DNA of 64,000 bases. It comes from Allacma fusca. Taxonomy: Eukaryota > Arthropoda > Collembola > Symphypleona > Sminthuridae. The position numbers were made by a program, and so were the translations under genes. This document shows positions 33,083 to 44,924 of the stretch, piece after piece (position 1 is the first letter of the stretch; every line of letters begins with the position of its first letter). The stretch covers positions 73,767,067 through 73,831,066 of the forward strand of contig OX359245.1 of assembly GCA_947179485.1 (NCBI GenBank), given 5' to 3'. The notes beneath the pieces are model-generated. The model saw nothing but the letters and a program-made list of their open reading frames with translations. It ran no database searches and was not told the DNA's origin.

Positions 33083-34134
33083 TATTACTAAAAAAATGTT
33101 CAAAACTCTTTAATTGGGGTTTAACTTTTAAACTTTTAACACCAATGGCATCAGACAAGAATAAAAGGCATCTGTGTTTTGTTTCTACGGAATAAATTGC
33201 AAATTTGGGATTTTTACAATTCTCCGAAATTTTGAAAAATTTCGTAATTTTAATAACCTCATATACTTTGGCACAGTAGCTATCGATTGGTGTACTTTGT
33301 TTCGCCATATGCCACTCCGTTCAAAACATTTGGAATTGAGATTGAGCAAGTGCTGGACACGGCCAATTTATAATGTCGCTTCGCTCATAAAAATATTTCC
33401 TTTATGAAGAGAACGTTCGTAGCAATATAGACCATAGCACTAACTGCTCCGTGAAAATACATTCTTAGATGCAATTATACCACAATGTCTCTGATTTGAT
33501 AACTCCGCCCAGTGCCTCCGTAAATGGCCAATAAATAAATTGTGCTCCCTTTGGTTTCGTATTTTCGATTAGGGCTTCAAAACGTTTTCATTCATTTATG
33601 TATAGGTACATAAATGTTTTGCATCAAAAACATAAAAACAAATAGTACATAACCGAAATGTCCTAAATAAATCCGTCAGTACAAAAAACCGTTAGAAATT
33701 CCAGAATAATTCTTCTGGTTTTACTAAAAAAACAGAGCTCAAACATTGGTTGCTATTCTTTTTATTGATAATCATTATTAATTTAATATCCTTCTTACAA
33801 AACACGCAATTCTGCCCAAACTACAGGCATGAGGATCATTTATTCAATTTACAAAAATTCCTGAAACTACGACAGAAACAAGAGCAACTATAAAACCTGC
33901 GATGTAACTAAATATTTAATTCTACACTTTGTTAATGAAGTTGGTTCTTTACGTTATTGAGTCTAAGTAATTAATTATCGATTGCTTTAACACAGATGGC
34001 GACAAAATTACAAAAAAGGAATTATTACTCTCGGATCAAACAAGCACTTGTTACCCGTTTACAATGTAAGCAAGTACTGAAAATATTTGAAGTAATTCAG
34101 GAACTTCCCAAATTTACACCAAATCTTTCCTAAA
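33083..34134. repeat. 5' flank of the receptor gene, duplicated at 58850-59731
   Basis: Shared landmarks include GCCACTCCGTTCAAAA, ACACGGCCAAT(T/C)TATAATGTC and GGCATGAGGATCATTTATTC. The upstream regulatory region was therefore copied along with the gene start. I see no other gene here. Confidence 0.7.
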
Positions 34135-36231
34135 ATGTGGGCATCCCGAATTTCAATCCAAATTTCAGCCAGCTTTCTGTTTGTAATCTGCGTTCACAAA
34201 GTTGACGCTGAAAAATGCACACATTGGTTCAGATTTTCTGATTTGGCCCATTGGCAGCAAATGTTTGAGGACTGCTGGCAAATTATGTACATCCCGTTCA
34301 TTTGTATTGAGAATTTACACGAAACACAACACCCGCTATTAATTTTTAATGAAGACAGCCCTGGAGAATCTTATGATTTTCTAGAGATTCGATTCGAAAA
34401 GTTTTTTTGGAGAAGCTCAAGTTGTCGCGCCGTGTTGTTGATCTACATTTTACCATTTAAGGAATCGTGTGGAAATTTTCTAGATCAGAGTACTAAACTG
34501 ATTCAGTATTTTAGGACCTGTCGTTGTAAAATATACACGAATATCGCCATTAGTCAGAAAAAATCAAAAAAGTGCATCAGATCCGTACAACAAAGAGCAA
34601 GAGATTATTACGTCCAGTTTGATCTTAGTTGGCTAAGTTTCTTTACAATGGAAATTGGCCGCCGTCAGCAACACGAAGTGACAAATTTCAAAGAATCCTT
34701 TGCCGAAGAACTAATAATCCAGAAGTGGTACACTGTTTGCCTAAGTTGCTTCATTTTCTTTGGGAAGGTTTTTCCCTTGCCTTGGCTCCAGAAAAAAACA
34801 AACGGAAAAGTTTTTCGCAGTCAATTGGATCACATACATGAAAAGTTGAATCGACATCAAAGTCACCATGCATCGGGATCCAACCTCGTGCACTTGACTG
34901 AAGACTTGCCTTTACCGTTATTGAGAATAGAAGAGGAAGGAAGAAACGTTTTTATTCGGAAAATCTTGCTAGTGGATTATTACGAATACATTGTCATTTC
35001 CATTGTGTCGAGCAAACTTTCCAATTCAACTTTTCCACCGAATTCAAATCAAATTTATCGAAACGTTCCAACCTTTGTTGTATATCTCGGCACCAAAAAT
35101 ATTATCTTTTCGATATTTTTGCCTGTAATGTCCGATGGCATCACATTCATGTCCTGTTATAGAACAAGAAGCTCTCTCACTTACACCATTTACACAAAGG
35201 CCTTTGAAACCTCCGTTTGGATATTAATCTTCTCATTTGCAACAATCGTCGGAGTATTCATTCAAAGCCGTTCACAATTTGCTTTGGGGGAACGTTTTTT
35301 CATATTTATTTTGCCTTTTCGGGCTTTGTTAGAAAATGTGAATGTGTCGGACATTGACACCTCAAAGTCAAAATGGTTCAATTTTACCCTCACGATTTGG
35401 CTGTACGTGACGATTGTTTTGAGCAATGCATACAAAGGAATTCTGACATCTGACCTGACAGCTCCAAAGTCCATGAAAGGTATGGAAACATGGGATGACC
35501 TAAATGGGGTTGATTTGATTCCTCAATTAAAGCCAATTATTTTAACACGAGCAGAAAATATACCTTCTTTGTTTCGGAAGCATAAAATTCCAATTGGTCC
35601 CCTTGGTCGAGCACCATTCAAATATCCGATGACTATAATAGCAAGAATTGGCGACAGTTTAGAGATGCAGAGCACAGCGTATACAGAAATGCTAGAAAAA
35701 GGAGCCAACGATCCGACCTCTCACTTTCGGAATGAAAAATCACTTTTTTTAAAATTATTGGGTCAAATCGTCCTTCCTGCTACAGAACCATACGTTAGCA
35801 TTGAAGAAGAAATCTCTGGATGCAACAACGTGGCTTTTATTGATTTCCAAAGTACCATTCAGAATTTCAGGGTTCCAAAATTTCGACGAAAAACAGTACT
35901 GACTAATCCGTTTTTGATGGGCAAGGAATACATTTTGCAAGGACTGTATGGTTGGGGAATTTTGAAATTCTATGGGAGTAAGTTATTTGAGTTTCTAGAA
36001 AAATTAATGGAAAGTGGGGTTATCCTGAGGGTTCGGGCAAGATTGGAGGAATTGCACCGTGTAAAGTCCGACTTGAAGTACTTGCAGAGTTTACCAAGAT
36101 CAGTTGAAGCGCTCAAGTTGCGTTCAAATTTCATTGAAACGCTGTTTTTCCTTTACGCGCTTCTCTCTGCTATTTGTTTCGGCTTTTTCTTGTTTGAAAT
36201 AATTGCATCTACTAAACTTGTGTTTGGTTGA
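34135..36231 (+). CDS. Ionotropic-receptor-like protein, intronless (698 aa)
   Basis: Starts MWASRISI with a signal peptide of about 25 residues, then a long extracellular part. The channel region has the order expected of ionotropic glutamate-type receptors: membrane segment 1 near residues 361-376 (VWILIFSFATIVGVFI), a loop, then WFNFTLTIWLYVTIVLSNAYKG near 414-435 leading into a second ligand-binding lobe, and a last membrane segment near 666-692 (ETLFFLYALLSAICFGFFLF). The canonical SYTANLAAFLT is replaced by SNAYKGILTSDLT, as in divergent arthropod receptors. These are membrane chemoreceptors in general; ligand unknown. Three broken copies of this gene lie in the window (11772, 17636, 59732), so only this one looks functional. 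Confidence 0.75.
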   Translation: MWASRISIQISASFLFVICVHKVDAEKCTHWFRFSDLAHWQQMFEDCWQIMYIPFICIENLHETQHPLLIFNEDSPGESYDFLEIRFEKFFWRSSSCRAVLLIYILPFKESCGNFLDQSTKLIQYFRTCRCKIYTNIAISQKKSKKCIRSVQQRARDYYVQFDLSWLSFFTMEIGRRQQHEVTNFKESFAEELIIQKWYTVCLSCFIFFGKVFPLPWLQKKTNGKVFRSQLDHIHEKLNRHQSHHASGSNLVHLTEDLPLPLLRIEEEGRNVFIRKILLVDYYEYIVISIVSSKLSNSTFPPNSNQIYRNVPTFVVYLGTKNIIFSIFLPVMSDGITFMSCYRTRSSLTYTIYTKAFETSVWILIFSFATIVGVFIQSRSQFALGERFFIFILPFRALLENVNVSDIDTSKSKWFNFTLTIWLYVTIVLSNAYKGILTSDLTAPKSMKGMETWDDLNGVDLIPQLKPIILTRAENIPSLFRKHKIPIGPLGRAPFKYPMTIIARIGDSLEMQSTAYTEMLEKGANDPTSHFRNEKSLFLKLLGQIVLPATEPYVSIEEEISGCNNVAFIDFQSTIQNFRVPKFRRKTVLTNPFLMGKEYILQGLYGWGILKFYGSKLFEFLEKLMESGVILRVRARLEELHRVKSDLKYLQSLPRSVEALKLRSNFIETLFFLYALLSAICFGFFLFEIIASTKLVFG

Positions 36232-36697
36232 AAATTCGGCATTGCATTTTTGAGCAATGGATTTAAGATTAATGTTGTTGCCAAAGTACTAACGCTTTGA
36301 ATGTGTAAATTTAATCTTAAGGTAATTCTAAAATATTTGTTTACTGTTGTAGGATTATGTTCACACTAGATAGTCAGGACCAACTTAAACGCATTGTAAT
36401 GCCTACTTAAGTTATTTGTGACAATTACATCGGAGATAACCTAATCCTTCACCAAATATCCTATGAATATATTATATATATCTCCGCATACCAATCTCCG
36501 AACACGTTAGTGACATCACAACAAGAATTTTTCAAGCAGTTTTACTAATAAGGAATGAAGTTTTATGGGTTTTTATCTCTACAAACAGACGTAAAAAAAT
36601 TATTAGCAAATTGTGCGTACTTTCATAATTCGTAACCTACTTTTATTGAACCACATGTTTTGCAATGTAGGAAAATGTTTCGAAACACTCATTGAGG
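36232..36697. other. 3' flank of the receptor gene
   Basis: Non-coding, matches 12077-12540 of the truncated duplicate. It ends at the insertion site of the hAT nest. Confidence 0.6.
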
Positions 36698-37136
36698 CAA
36701 AGATGCTAGCCTATCCTACATGTAGGCCTACTTGTAGGCCTATTTATTGGGTGCCAGCTATTGTCAGAAAAAGTTATAGGCAAAATAGGGTGCACTGGGT
36801 TTTGCAAAAAAAAATCCTATAAATAGGAAATGCGCATGTGTAACATTAATTTTGAAGAAGTACTCAAAATCAGTTTGTTTAAATGTATGATACATAGTAA
36901 GAAACAATTGCGAGTGTTTGCTGAATAGTTGTTGCATACGAGGGACGACCTAAATTTTTTCTGAACTAATGTTATATGTCCAAAATAAATTTGCTAAAAT
37001 AAAACAGCAAAATGTAATTTGTGAATTTCAATAAAAATATAATTTAATTCTGCAGTATAGGGTCACATGTAGGAACGGGATAACACTTTCCGTATTCCTA
37101 TAAAGGCAGAAATGTAGGCAGCCGGAAGGATATAGG

Positions 37137-39084
37137 TAGTGGTCGGAACGATTCAATTCAATTCAGATATTTTCGATTCAATTCAATTAGTTATGTGAAC
37201 TGAATCGTTAACCGTTTTGCGATTCGGTCCAGTATAAAAACAATTCAATTCAATTCGGTTTTACTCTATGAATTGAACTGAATTGAAAATCGTTTGTTTT
37301 TTTTGCGGGAAGACAAATTAAGCGCGCCGCGCTTACAAACGTAAATGTGTTTTTTCATTCATTTAGAAATACATGAAAATAATCATTTAATAACATCAAA
37401 TTAAATTTAATATTAAAATTATTATTTAATTTATATTTCTTAATTAATAATAAGAAATCACTGAAAGTTGAATTAAATTATGAGATGTCAGAACCATACA
37501 TGGGCACCCACACGAGGGATTAAGGGATGCCTCGCCCTCTCCCTCGTCCTCGCCCTCACAAACTGCGAGGGTGATGGCGAGTACACGTTGATTTTAGGTG
37601 CCCTCATGAACATGAGGGAGAGGACCTATGAATAGGATGTGAACAAAAGAGGGGCAGGCAGAGTACACATGTAAGCCCTCATGACCTTCTCTTACCTTAA
37701 TCGTTATGCAAAAATCATACATATATTGTTCTGTAGCAAGACCAACTTCATAACGTCTTAGGTACATGGTTTATGGCTCTGCGCGAAAATTCCAGTTTTA
37801 ACTTTTAAAAGTAAAAGGTCCTCTTGTTTAGGTGAAAATTTCTCATATTAAACTCCAGAAAAAATTACATTTTAGGATGTCGGGGAGACATGGTCATTTG
37901 TGAACAAGGGCACCTGGGCTTTATAGTTGATTAATGCTGTTTTCAGACCCTACTATTGAATATTACAGGTCTGAGGTTATGGAACCTATTTGTGACTAAT
38001 CTTTATTAACCGGAGACGTTGAAAACAGATTTGATCAATAATAGTTATTTTCTGAGCTATTGAATCGATTATAATGAAGAATTATTGTCAAAGACCAACA
38101 AAAATGTATTTTATAACAAAATATTGTAGTTTGACTACTGAATGTTTTCCATTTTGCCGACAATTAAAATATAAGGAAGATAGGCACTTTTTACCGATGA
38201 ATTATAATTTTAAACTTGTTTTTTACGTTATGATCAGGACAAAATCAAAAAAACATTGTAAATTTTTCAAGTTTTTTATACTTTTTACAATTATGTCAAC
38301 CACGAAACCTAATATGTACCTGTACCCAAATACCTGTGTAAAACCTGCACCAATGAAGGGCCCTATTTTGAATACTGTAGTTTATTTGAACAAAAATTTT
38401 TTTAAAATTTGTTTTGAACGCTAGGTTGTAGGAAATTTTATAAACTTTCTAAGCTATCCAAAAGTTCCGTACGTTCAGACCTGGGGGAATGTTGACACAT
38501 ATTGAAGTTGTCATATTTTAACCAAGTGTCCGTGAAAACGTTATTTGAAGGCACAGGTATTATAGGAAATTGTAGGGGGGTTATTTACGCGTAATACAAA
38601 ATAACGAAGGCCCTCATGAGTGCGAGGGAGAGGGGTATATTTTAAAAGTAGCCCCTCACGAGGACGAGGACAACCCGTAACGTGATTGAAGACGAGGGAG
38701 AGTGCGAGCAGGCTATATTCCATCCCTCGCACAAAGAGGCAGAGGGGGAGAAAAACGCCCAACTATGGTCAGAACATTGCTGATTTTAATCTGTGTCCAA
38801 TGATCCAAAACAATAACCACAACGTTATGATGAAAGTTTGCATATTTTTCACCTGAGCATCCGCTTCACGCAATACGAGGTTTCAGTAACCCGTAAATTT
38901 GAGCAATGATTAATCGTTTGGACTGCAATTCAGAGTCAACAATTCAATTCAGTCCAGCAGTGTGAACTGAATCGTTCGGTTCGGTTCAATATGTAAACCG
39001 AATCGAAAAAACTACGAATCGAATTGAATCGAATTGAATTGAATCGAAAAATTTCGGTTCGGGACTGAATTAGTCCGACCACTA
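37137..39084. mobile_element. hAT element, AATTCAATTC words (level 2 of nest)
   Basis: Perfect 8-bp target duplication GATATAGG (37129-37136 and 39085-39092). Terminal inverted repeat TAGTGGTCGGA. The left end repeats GATTCAATTCAATTC and the right end its inverse. It contains the CTCGCCCTC element at 37496-38767. The same family starts at 61219. Confidence 0.92.
37496..38767. mobile_element. hAT element, CCTCGCCCTC words (level 3 of nest), copy 1
   Basis: Perfect 8-bp target duplication GTCAGAAC (37488-37495 and 38768-38775). Terminal inverted repeat CATA(C/G)ATGGGC against CATAGTTGGGCG. The ends repeat CTCGCCCTCACA, GCGAGGGTGATGG and GAGGGAGAG. It is highly similar to 53828-55051 over its whole length, so the family moved recently. 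Open frames inside (for example 38074-38424) are shared but frame-broken between copies. Confidence 0.93.
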
Positions 39085-39301
39085 GATATAGGCACTACAA
39101 CTGCGCAAATAGGCGAGAAGGAAGGCCCCTCCTGGGGTTCCCAGACGTCCCGGAATGCCCGGGACAGTCCCGGAATGACAATCGCTATCCCGTGTCCCGG
39201 AAGGGTGTATTCCGGGACACGTAAATGTCCCGGAAACGTCGAGCTCAAAAAGTTCTGAAAATTATTAGAGTTTTTAAGAGAAAAAAACATTTCGTTCTGG
39301 A

Positions 39302-40019
39302 TAGTGCCCCTCATGGGTACAGGTACTACCCGGGTATTTGAGTACAGGTACAGGTAAAGGTAAATACTGGGGAATATTTTTTGTACCCAAACAGAATGGG
39401 TAAATTCTGGGTACAAGCCAATTTTACCTAAATATTGGGCACATTTACGGGTAAAGGTACAGGTACAAAGAAAACATGAAACGGTTTTTACTTGACAGGA
39501 ACAGGTACAGCTCCAAAAGTACCTGTACCCGTTCAGAAAATACCTGATTCATACGAGGTACTTTTTTATTACCTGCCATCCTCTATTGCATAAAACTGAA
39601 TTAAAGTGGTTCTTCCCATGACATTCTCGTGCCACTCCATTCAACAGTCTTCCACTGCGTGCTCGTTTCCGTGTCATGAAATGAGATTCCTTAAAAACGT
39701 GTCAAAAAGCTCAAGTAGTTATTACATTTTAGCCGCATTAAATTTTTTGAAAAACATGATGTAATAGATTATAGGGGAATAAATTGGAGCACATTATTAG
39801 AATAATTTTTTAACTGAATTCAATCATCATAAAAAGTACCCGGGTAGGTAAAACAAAGTTCAGGAACAGGTAAAAGTTAAAAAAAGTTTGGATACAGGTA
39901 CCTTCATTCAAGTATTATAGGTACTTCAAAGAAGGTATAGGTAAAGGTACAACATTCTGAAGTACCCATATTTGGGTACAGGTACAGGTACCACGTTGTA
40001 GTACCCATGAGGTGCACTA
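39302..40019. mobile_element. hAT element, GGTACAGGTAA words (level 3 of nest)
   Basis: Perfect 8-bp target duplication GTTCTGGA (39294-39301 and 40020-40027). Terminal inverted repeat TAGTGC(C/A)CCTCATGGGTAC. Both ends carry GTACAGGTACAGGTAA words, some inverted. Length 718 bp, no transposase. Confidence 0.93.
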
Positions 40020-40509
40020 GTTCTGGAGGAGCTCGATTCAAACGAGAGCATCATGTGCCATCTACATAAAACTAATAAAATCATAAAAATGTGATTACAA
40101 GCGTAACAAAATCGCTTAAGTATCAGTTAATGATTAAAAAGGTCTAGGTTTTACAATTTTATATGGGAAGAGGTTGTCAATTCCAAAAATTAGTTACGTC
40201 GTTAAAGATGATGTTAAAGATGTAAGATGTTAAAGATGGCCAGACCCCTGCTAGGATTTTAGTGTGTATATCGACATTCTCTGTGAAGTATGAAGAATTT
40301 GGGTCTGTTAAGTCTCACGTGTAAAGTTCCTAAAAACCTAGAGAAAGCAGGTGCTGAAACTAAAAAATTTAGAGTTTTTTCAAACCGAAAAATCTGGAGA
40401 TTATAAAAAATTCAAACTATTTGCTGTTACAGCGCGAAAAATGCGAACGTAAATTACGGTCGACAAAATTATGTGTTTCAGAAATTCCAGGAACAAAATC
40501 GGTTAATTT

Positions 40510-41450
40510 TTGCTGATAAATGCAAATATCACATTATACACAACGCTGTGGAAAATGCATGCAATAAATTATCAATGGATGTTGAAGACATATTTTCTTT
40601 TGAAGAAACAAAGTGACTGCCCTGTTGTTATTCGCAAGGTTGTATGTCATAAGAGCAAAGAAGATGCTGCGAGAGTGGAATGCCTAAACGAATGTTACCT
40701 ATATATTGTGCACAGTATTTTACTGTAAAATTCGTCCATTTTAATGTTGGAGTGTAATGATTGTACTTCTACGGAAGTTTATGCCATAACGAAATCTCTT
40801 CTGGAAATTTGTGCAAACCGATACAACGATTAATATTACTGAAGTAGCGCTAATGCAATTCTGAAAAATTAACCCTCGCAACAAAAAAAGGGCTGGGAAC
40901 AGGAAGCTTTGGATTTTTTGAAATCACTGCAGACCTATTTAAGCAGACATTTTGATTTCAGTGATACTAATTTTTTTTGAAAATGAAACTACTAAATTTG
41001 AAATCAGAGGAATTCTTAGTATCCTAGGCTTATTTACTAAATATTGCAGTTGCACTCGATATTAAATTAAACGAGAACCAGCTGTACAATGAATTTTGCT
41101 TACTTCGTTAAACTTGAGTTTTTGATTGCGTTCGGTGATCGTGAGATCGGTCGGTGCAAAGTGGGCTGAGTTTTTTAAGAAAAATCAATGTCCGGAACTT
41201 TTCAAGCTAATTTCGTTGGTGCTATTAATTCCTGTTAGCAACGATTTTGCAGAAAGTTATTTCAGCCTAATGAAGAAAGTTTGGACAGCCGAGAGCAACT
41301 TAATGTCAACAAAACTTGTGAAGGCAGAGCTTCAAGTCAGGCTTAATGTGCCCTTTTCATGTTGTGAATTGGTTTCTTTTTTGGACAAACCGGAAAACAA
41401 GAAAATTTTATTAGATATCAAAAAGGCTGAAAAATACAGCTAGGAATCGT
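40510..41450 (+). pseudogene. hAT transposase remnants
   Basis: One frame near 40513 reads DKCKYHIIHNAVENACNKLS followed by MDVEDIF, the conserved H-N-A region of hAT transposases, before a stop. The frame 41126-41443 encodes a C-terminal dimerisation segment with IPVSNDFAESYFSLMKKVW and a following L-x2-KLVKAELQVRLN. Several stops and shifts lie between them. Confidence 0.8.
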
Positions 41451-41789
41451 GTATTCGTAAACAAAATTTAAAATGATTTTGTCCCGGAATGTCGTTTCAA
41501 AAAAGTGGGAACCCTAGCCCCTCCTAAACTAAATGTATAGGTAGGATGTAGGAAAGGCAAACTCAGTTTAGCATCTTTGCATTAATGTGTAATTAAAACA
41601 GTAACTAAAACGGTAAGTATTTTATGTGAACTATTTGTGGAGTATATTAAATTGATTGACGCAATATTCTGTAGATAAAATATAGTCAATAACAGTAAAT
41701 GTATTATTTTATTAATGATAATTTATATAATTTTTGTCCAAATTCGAAACATCCTTCACAGAAAGCCCGAGTTTTATCACGGACACGGG

Positions 41790-42677
41790 CCTGTATTCAA
41801 ACCGCATATTATTCATTTCGTATTTGGTTTGTATTTGAATTTCGAAGACAACTTCAATTTTGCGTTATATTCGAATTCGGTTACCTAATCAAATCAAAAC
41901 AAAAGTTGGATTCGAATTATTAAACCGAATATAGACCTAGTATAGTATTCGTCTATTTTATTTGTTTGAAAATCGATTTTTTGGTTGAATTTGATTCGAA
42001 GTGTGTTTTTCAATATAACTTATGCCTATCATGATTGTATAACAATTAGTCTTTGAACTTAAAACAAGCCATTAGTGTTGACAGTGAATGTTTCTTTGTA
42101 TTTTAACTTAAATCAATGAATTTACTTAGGAAATAAAAAATCACAAGTGCAACTGCTCTCTACACATAAGATATAACTACCATCAAACTAAACATCTAGC
42201 TCGCCCATCATCTTGTTGACAATAGCAATATTAAGACATTTGTTCAACTTTTCAGTGTTAATAAATGTAAGCCAAGCTTTTAAATACATTTTGATTGTAA
42301 CTGCAGGCACTCTCTTTGCGGTTAAATGAGTTCCAGTTGAGAATACGCTTTCCACTGGAACACCTGTTGCGGCCGCCCCTAAAAACTCCCGCGGCATTTT
42401 TGCAAGATGAGGTTACAGAAGCTGATTTTCCTGGTATTAATCATTATTGAAGCAGTTACTATTAGGCAAATACATAATTTAAAAAACCCACTTCGAAACC
42501 AAATCGAACAAAAATTTGTATTCGGAATTGAATTCTATTCGGATTTCAGAATACATTATTTATTCGGTTTGTTTCGTATTCGGTTTGATATTTCAATCTT
42601 TTTATAGGAGTTATTCGTATTCAGTTTGATTCGTTTTCCAATCGAAAATTTGAATAATATTCGTATTTGAATGCAGG
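41790..42677. mobile_element. hAT element, ATTCGAATTCGG words, with transposase remnant
   Basis: Ends CCTGTATTCAAA and the inverse CCTGCATTCAAA, followed by matching TATTATTCA stretches. The interior repeats TATTCGAATTCGG and GTATTCGGTTTG. The left part also occurs at 12715-12889, so it predates the segmental duplication; no clear target duplication survives. It contains a minus-strand transposase fragment. Confidence 0.75.
42188..42397 (-). pseudogene. hAT transposase C-terminal dimerisation fragment
   Basis: Minus-strand frame with EFLGAAATGVPVESVFSTGT followed by KR-x-PAVTIKMYLKAWL, the usual A-x2-VPxExVFS...R...L motif of hAT transposases. It lacks the catalytic part and an upstream frame. 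Confidence 0.75.
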
Positions 42678-43593
42678 TATTTATGAATGTATTTAATTAT
42701 CAGCACTAATGAAATAATAATAAATGAGTGCACGACATCATTTGGTAGTCCCTGTAAAACACACGCCAGGGAATGAGTCACCCTTAAAATATTTAATTCC
42801 CTCAATTTGTGTCTGCAGCATTAAGTCGATATTTGGAGCCTCAGCTGTGAGAAATATTAAGTAAAGTATAATGTTAAGACGATTCGAGTTCTGACATTTG
42901 TTGAATGTTTTGTGCATAAATTGTTTGAATATTTGCAAAGGCTTGTTTTACGATATTCTAGAGGATTTTTAGAATGATGTCTGATGGAACCCCACATTGG
43001 AACTCTACAGATGAATATCGATACCAAGGTTGAGGAAATCTATTCTAGATCCCTGAAAAAAATAATTTCTCTTCGAAGGTTCATCAATTAACATTAATTT
43101 TGATAAATTGTTTGTTTGAATTTGGAAGAAATAGACTGACATTGTAGCAAACGTGCAAATATTAACACTCATGTGTTTGACGATATTACAAAAGCACGGA
43201 AAGCTCCATCAAGGAAACATTTTGTATTGATAACATTGTTGTGGCTTTTATGCAACGAGGAAGTATATTACAATTGCATCATTGTGTCATCATTAAGTAT
43301 TAATTTCCTGTTATGATTTTAAACTGCATTCAGTTTTAAAAGTGTTCACATTCATCTCAATGAGTGTTCCAGGTTTTTGTGTTTTAAGTTTTGATTTACA
43401 TTGTAATTAGCCTTATTGATACAATTTCGATAGATGCTATCAACAAATTCCAAAGTTGGATCTCATACAAACCACACTGGCAAAATTTAATTCAAGGAAA
43501 ATCCACTAACAAAAAGCTAGTCTAACTAATAGCTCAGTCAAAACTCGCATGCAAAAATTCATTGAAAGATAATTCAAGGGCTAGATTTTAGCA
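42678..43593. other. No feature seen
   Basis: AT-rich intergenic sequence upstream of the secreted-protein gene. Confidence 0.4.
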
Positions 43594-44924
43594 ATGCAGA
43601 TTCTGCTAGCCATCCTTATTGCTGCTGCAGCTTCAAAAGTTCAAGTAAGTTTATTTCAGAAAATCTATTTCGATTGTGAACTCATGATTTTGTAAAATTG
43701 TTTCAAATTAGAACGTCTGAAAAATTTAATAATAATTTTGGGATGTACAGTGTACATATGTAATTACGTAAAATCAATTTCTCATCACACCCAGTATGAA
43801 TAAGTAAATGACCAATAAATATATTTCGACTCCCATTGCACTAGTGAAAAGTGCTCATAAGGCTTGTCTTAAAAGTTTTAATTCATTTGCTTCCTTCAAT
43901 AATTGTCCCAGTATTTGCGCCATAAATGTACCAAATTTTCCTGGATTTTATAAAACATTTGTGTGGATTCTTTGAAGAGTTTAAAATGCTTTGCTGGAAT
44001 GATTGATACTTTAGAAACCTTTTATTTTATAAGATTTTCCAAAATTACAGAAAAGCCAGAAGTGGTGCAAATAGTTTTGATTTGTGTGAAAATGTATTCC
44101 GGTTTTGACGATTGAAGTTATCCTGCTTATGTTTTTCCATATGAGTTCTCATTGCTACCTAGATATCATTAGCGAGTACTACCATCAGCTGTCTGTAATC
44201 ACAGTAATTTTGAAGTTATTTAATTCTTTTGAAATTTCAGAGTGCTGGTTTTGCGTGTTCCAAATGTCCCATACTTTCCAATTTGTACAGCTTAGCCCAA
44301 AACATTTCGGGCAAGAAAATACCCGAGTCAGAATACGACCATTCAGGCGGAGCTTTATTTCAACAGTTTACTGACAAAATCATGGATTTTAAGAAAAAAT
44401 ATGAAGTTGCGGAAACCGAAGTTGATTGCAAATCTCTTTTATGCGACCAGAAGCTTCAATTGTTAAATGATGAAGAAGTGGATAGGCCAACAGAGTCAAG
44501 CAAATTCGACGAATATGACTACGTACACGAAATGTATGTAGAACAACTTGGTCGAGATGTTTACAACCTGAGTTCCGAATATTGCCAAGCAGCTGAAAAA
44601 AAAATGAAGGAAATCGTAAACCTCAGTGGACCATTGATTAACGAACTATTTAAATTCATTCATGATAGTCGTTTCGGCTCTTCTTTTGATCAGTTTTATA
44701 ATTCAATTTGCATTATACTTGCTAAATTTTCCGGCGCTGATAGATACAAATGTCGATTCTTGAATCCCGAGTTTTTAAACTGCGTCGGCCGTGATTTTTC
44801 TGAGGATTATTTCAAAGCACTTCCACAAGAGGTCCAGAACCATATAGATAATTTTCTGGAGCTTTGCAGCAAAAATAAGAATGAGTTGGAATCCATGAAG
44901 GGACCTGGAATAGATTGTGATTAG
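43594..44924 (+). CDS. Secreted 8-cysteine protein, copy 2 (244 aa)
   Basis: Exon 1 (43594-43644) codes MQILLAILIAAAASKVQ, a signal peptide, with donor CAA|GTAAGT. Exon 2 (44241-44924) follows a TTTCAG acceptor in phase 0. The product has 244 residues and the same layout as the 30021 gene: FACS at the mature N-terminus, DCKSLLC, YNLSSEYC, a CRFLN...C pair, LC, and GPGIDC at the end. Extra cysteines occur in FACSKC and SIC. One potential N-glycosylation site, NLSS, is shared. A 3' remnant of a third copy is at 12890. AATAAA lies at 45004-45009. The family is not recognised. Confidence 0.82.

Larger units (their letters stand above)
39133..41516. mobile_element. hAT element with transposase remnants, TCCCGGGACA words (level 2 of nest)
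   Basis: Perfect 8-bp target duplication GCCCCTCC (39125-39132 and 41517-41524). Ends T(A/G)GGGTTCCCA. Subterminal words TCCCGGAATG, GTCCCGG and CCGGGACAC. Unlike the other families here it still contains transposase pieces at about 40510-41450, tying this type of word-rich element to hAT. A further element is nested at 39302-40019. Confidence 0.92.
36698..41579. mobile_element. Outer hAT element of a deep nest, TAGGCCTA/GTAGGATAGG words
   Basis: Terminal inverted repeat CAAAGATGCTA (36698-36708 and 41569-41579). Flanks CATTGAGG and CATTAATG match at 6 of 8 positions. The truncated duplicate near 12540 has the uninterrupted sequence, confirming the insertion. Native sequence shows TGTAGGCCTACTTGTAGGC and GTATAGGTAGGATGTAGG words. 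It holds two further insertions, 37137-39084 and 39133-41516, each carrying its own. Confidence 0.85.

Noticed and set aside
38074-38424. Open frame of 116 codons in the CTCGCCCTC element
   Set aside because: The near-identical copy at 53828-55051 breaks this frame, and no transposase motif is present.
9250-40019. Regularly spaced short repeats as a CRISPR array
   Set aside because: Repeat words are 6-12 bases, not separated by uniform unique spacers, no cas genes are present, and the sequence is eukaryotic.
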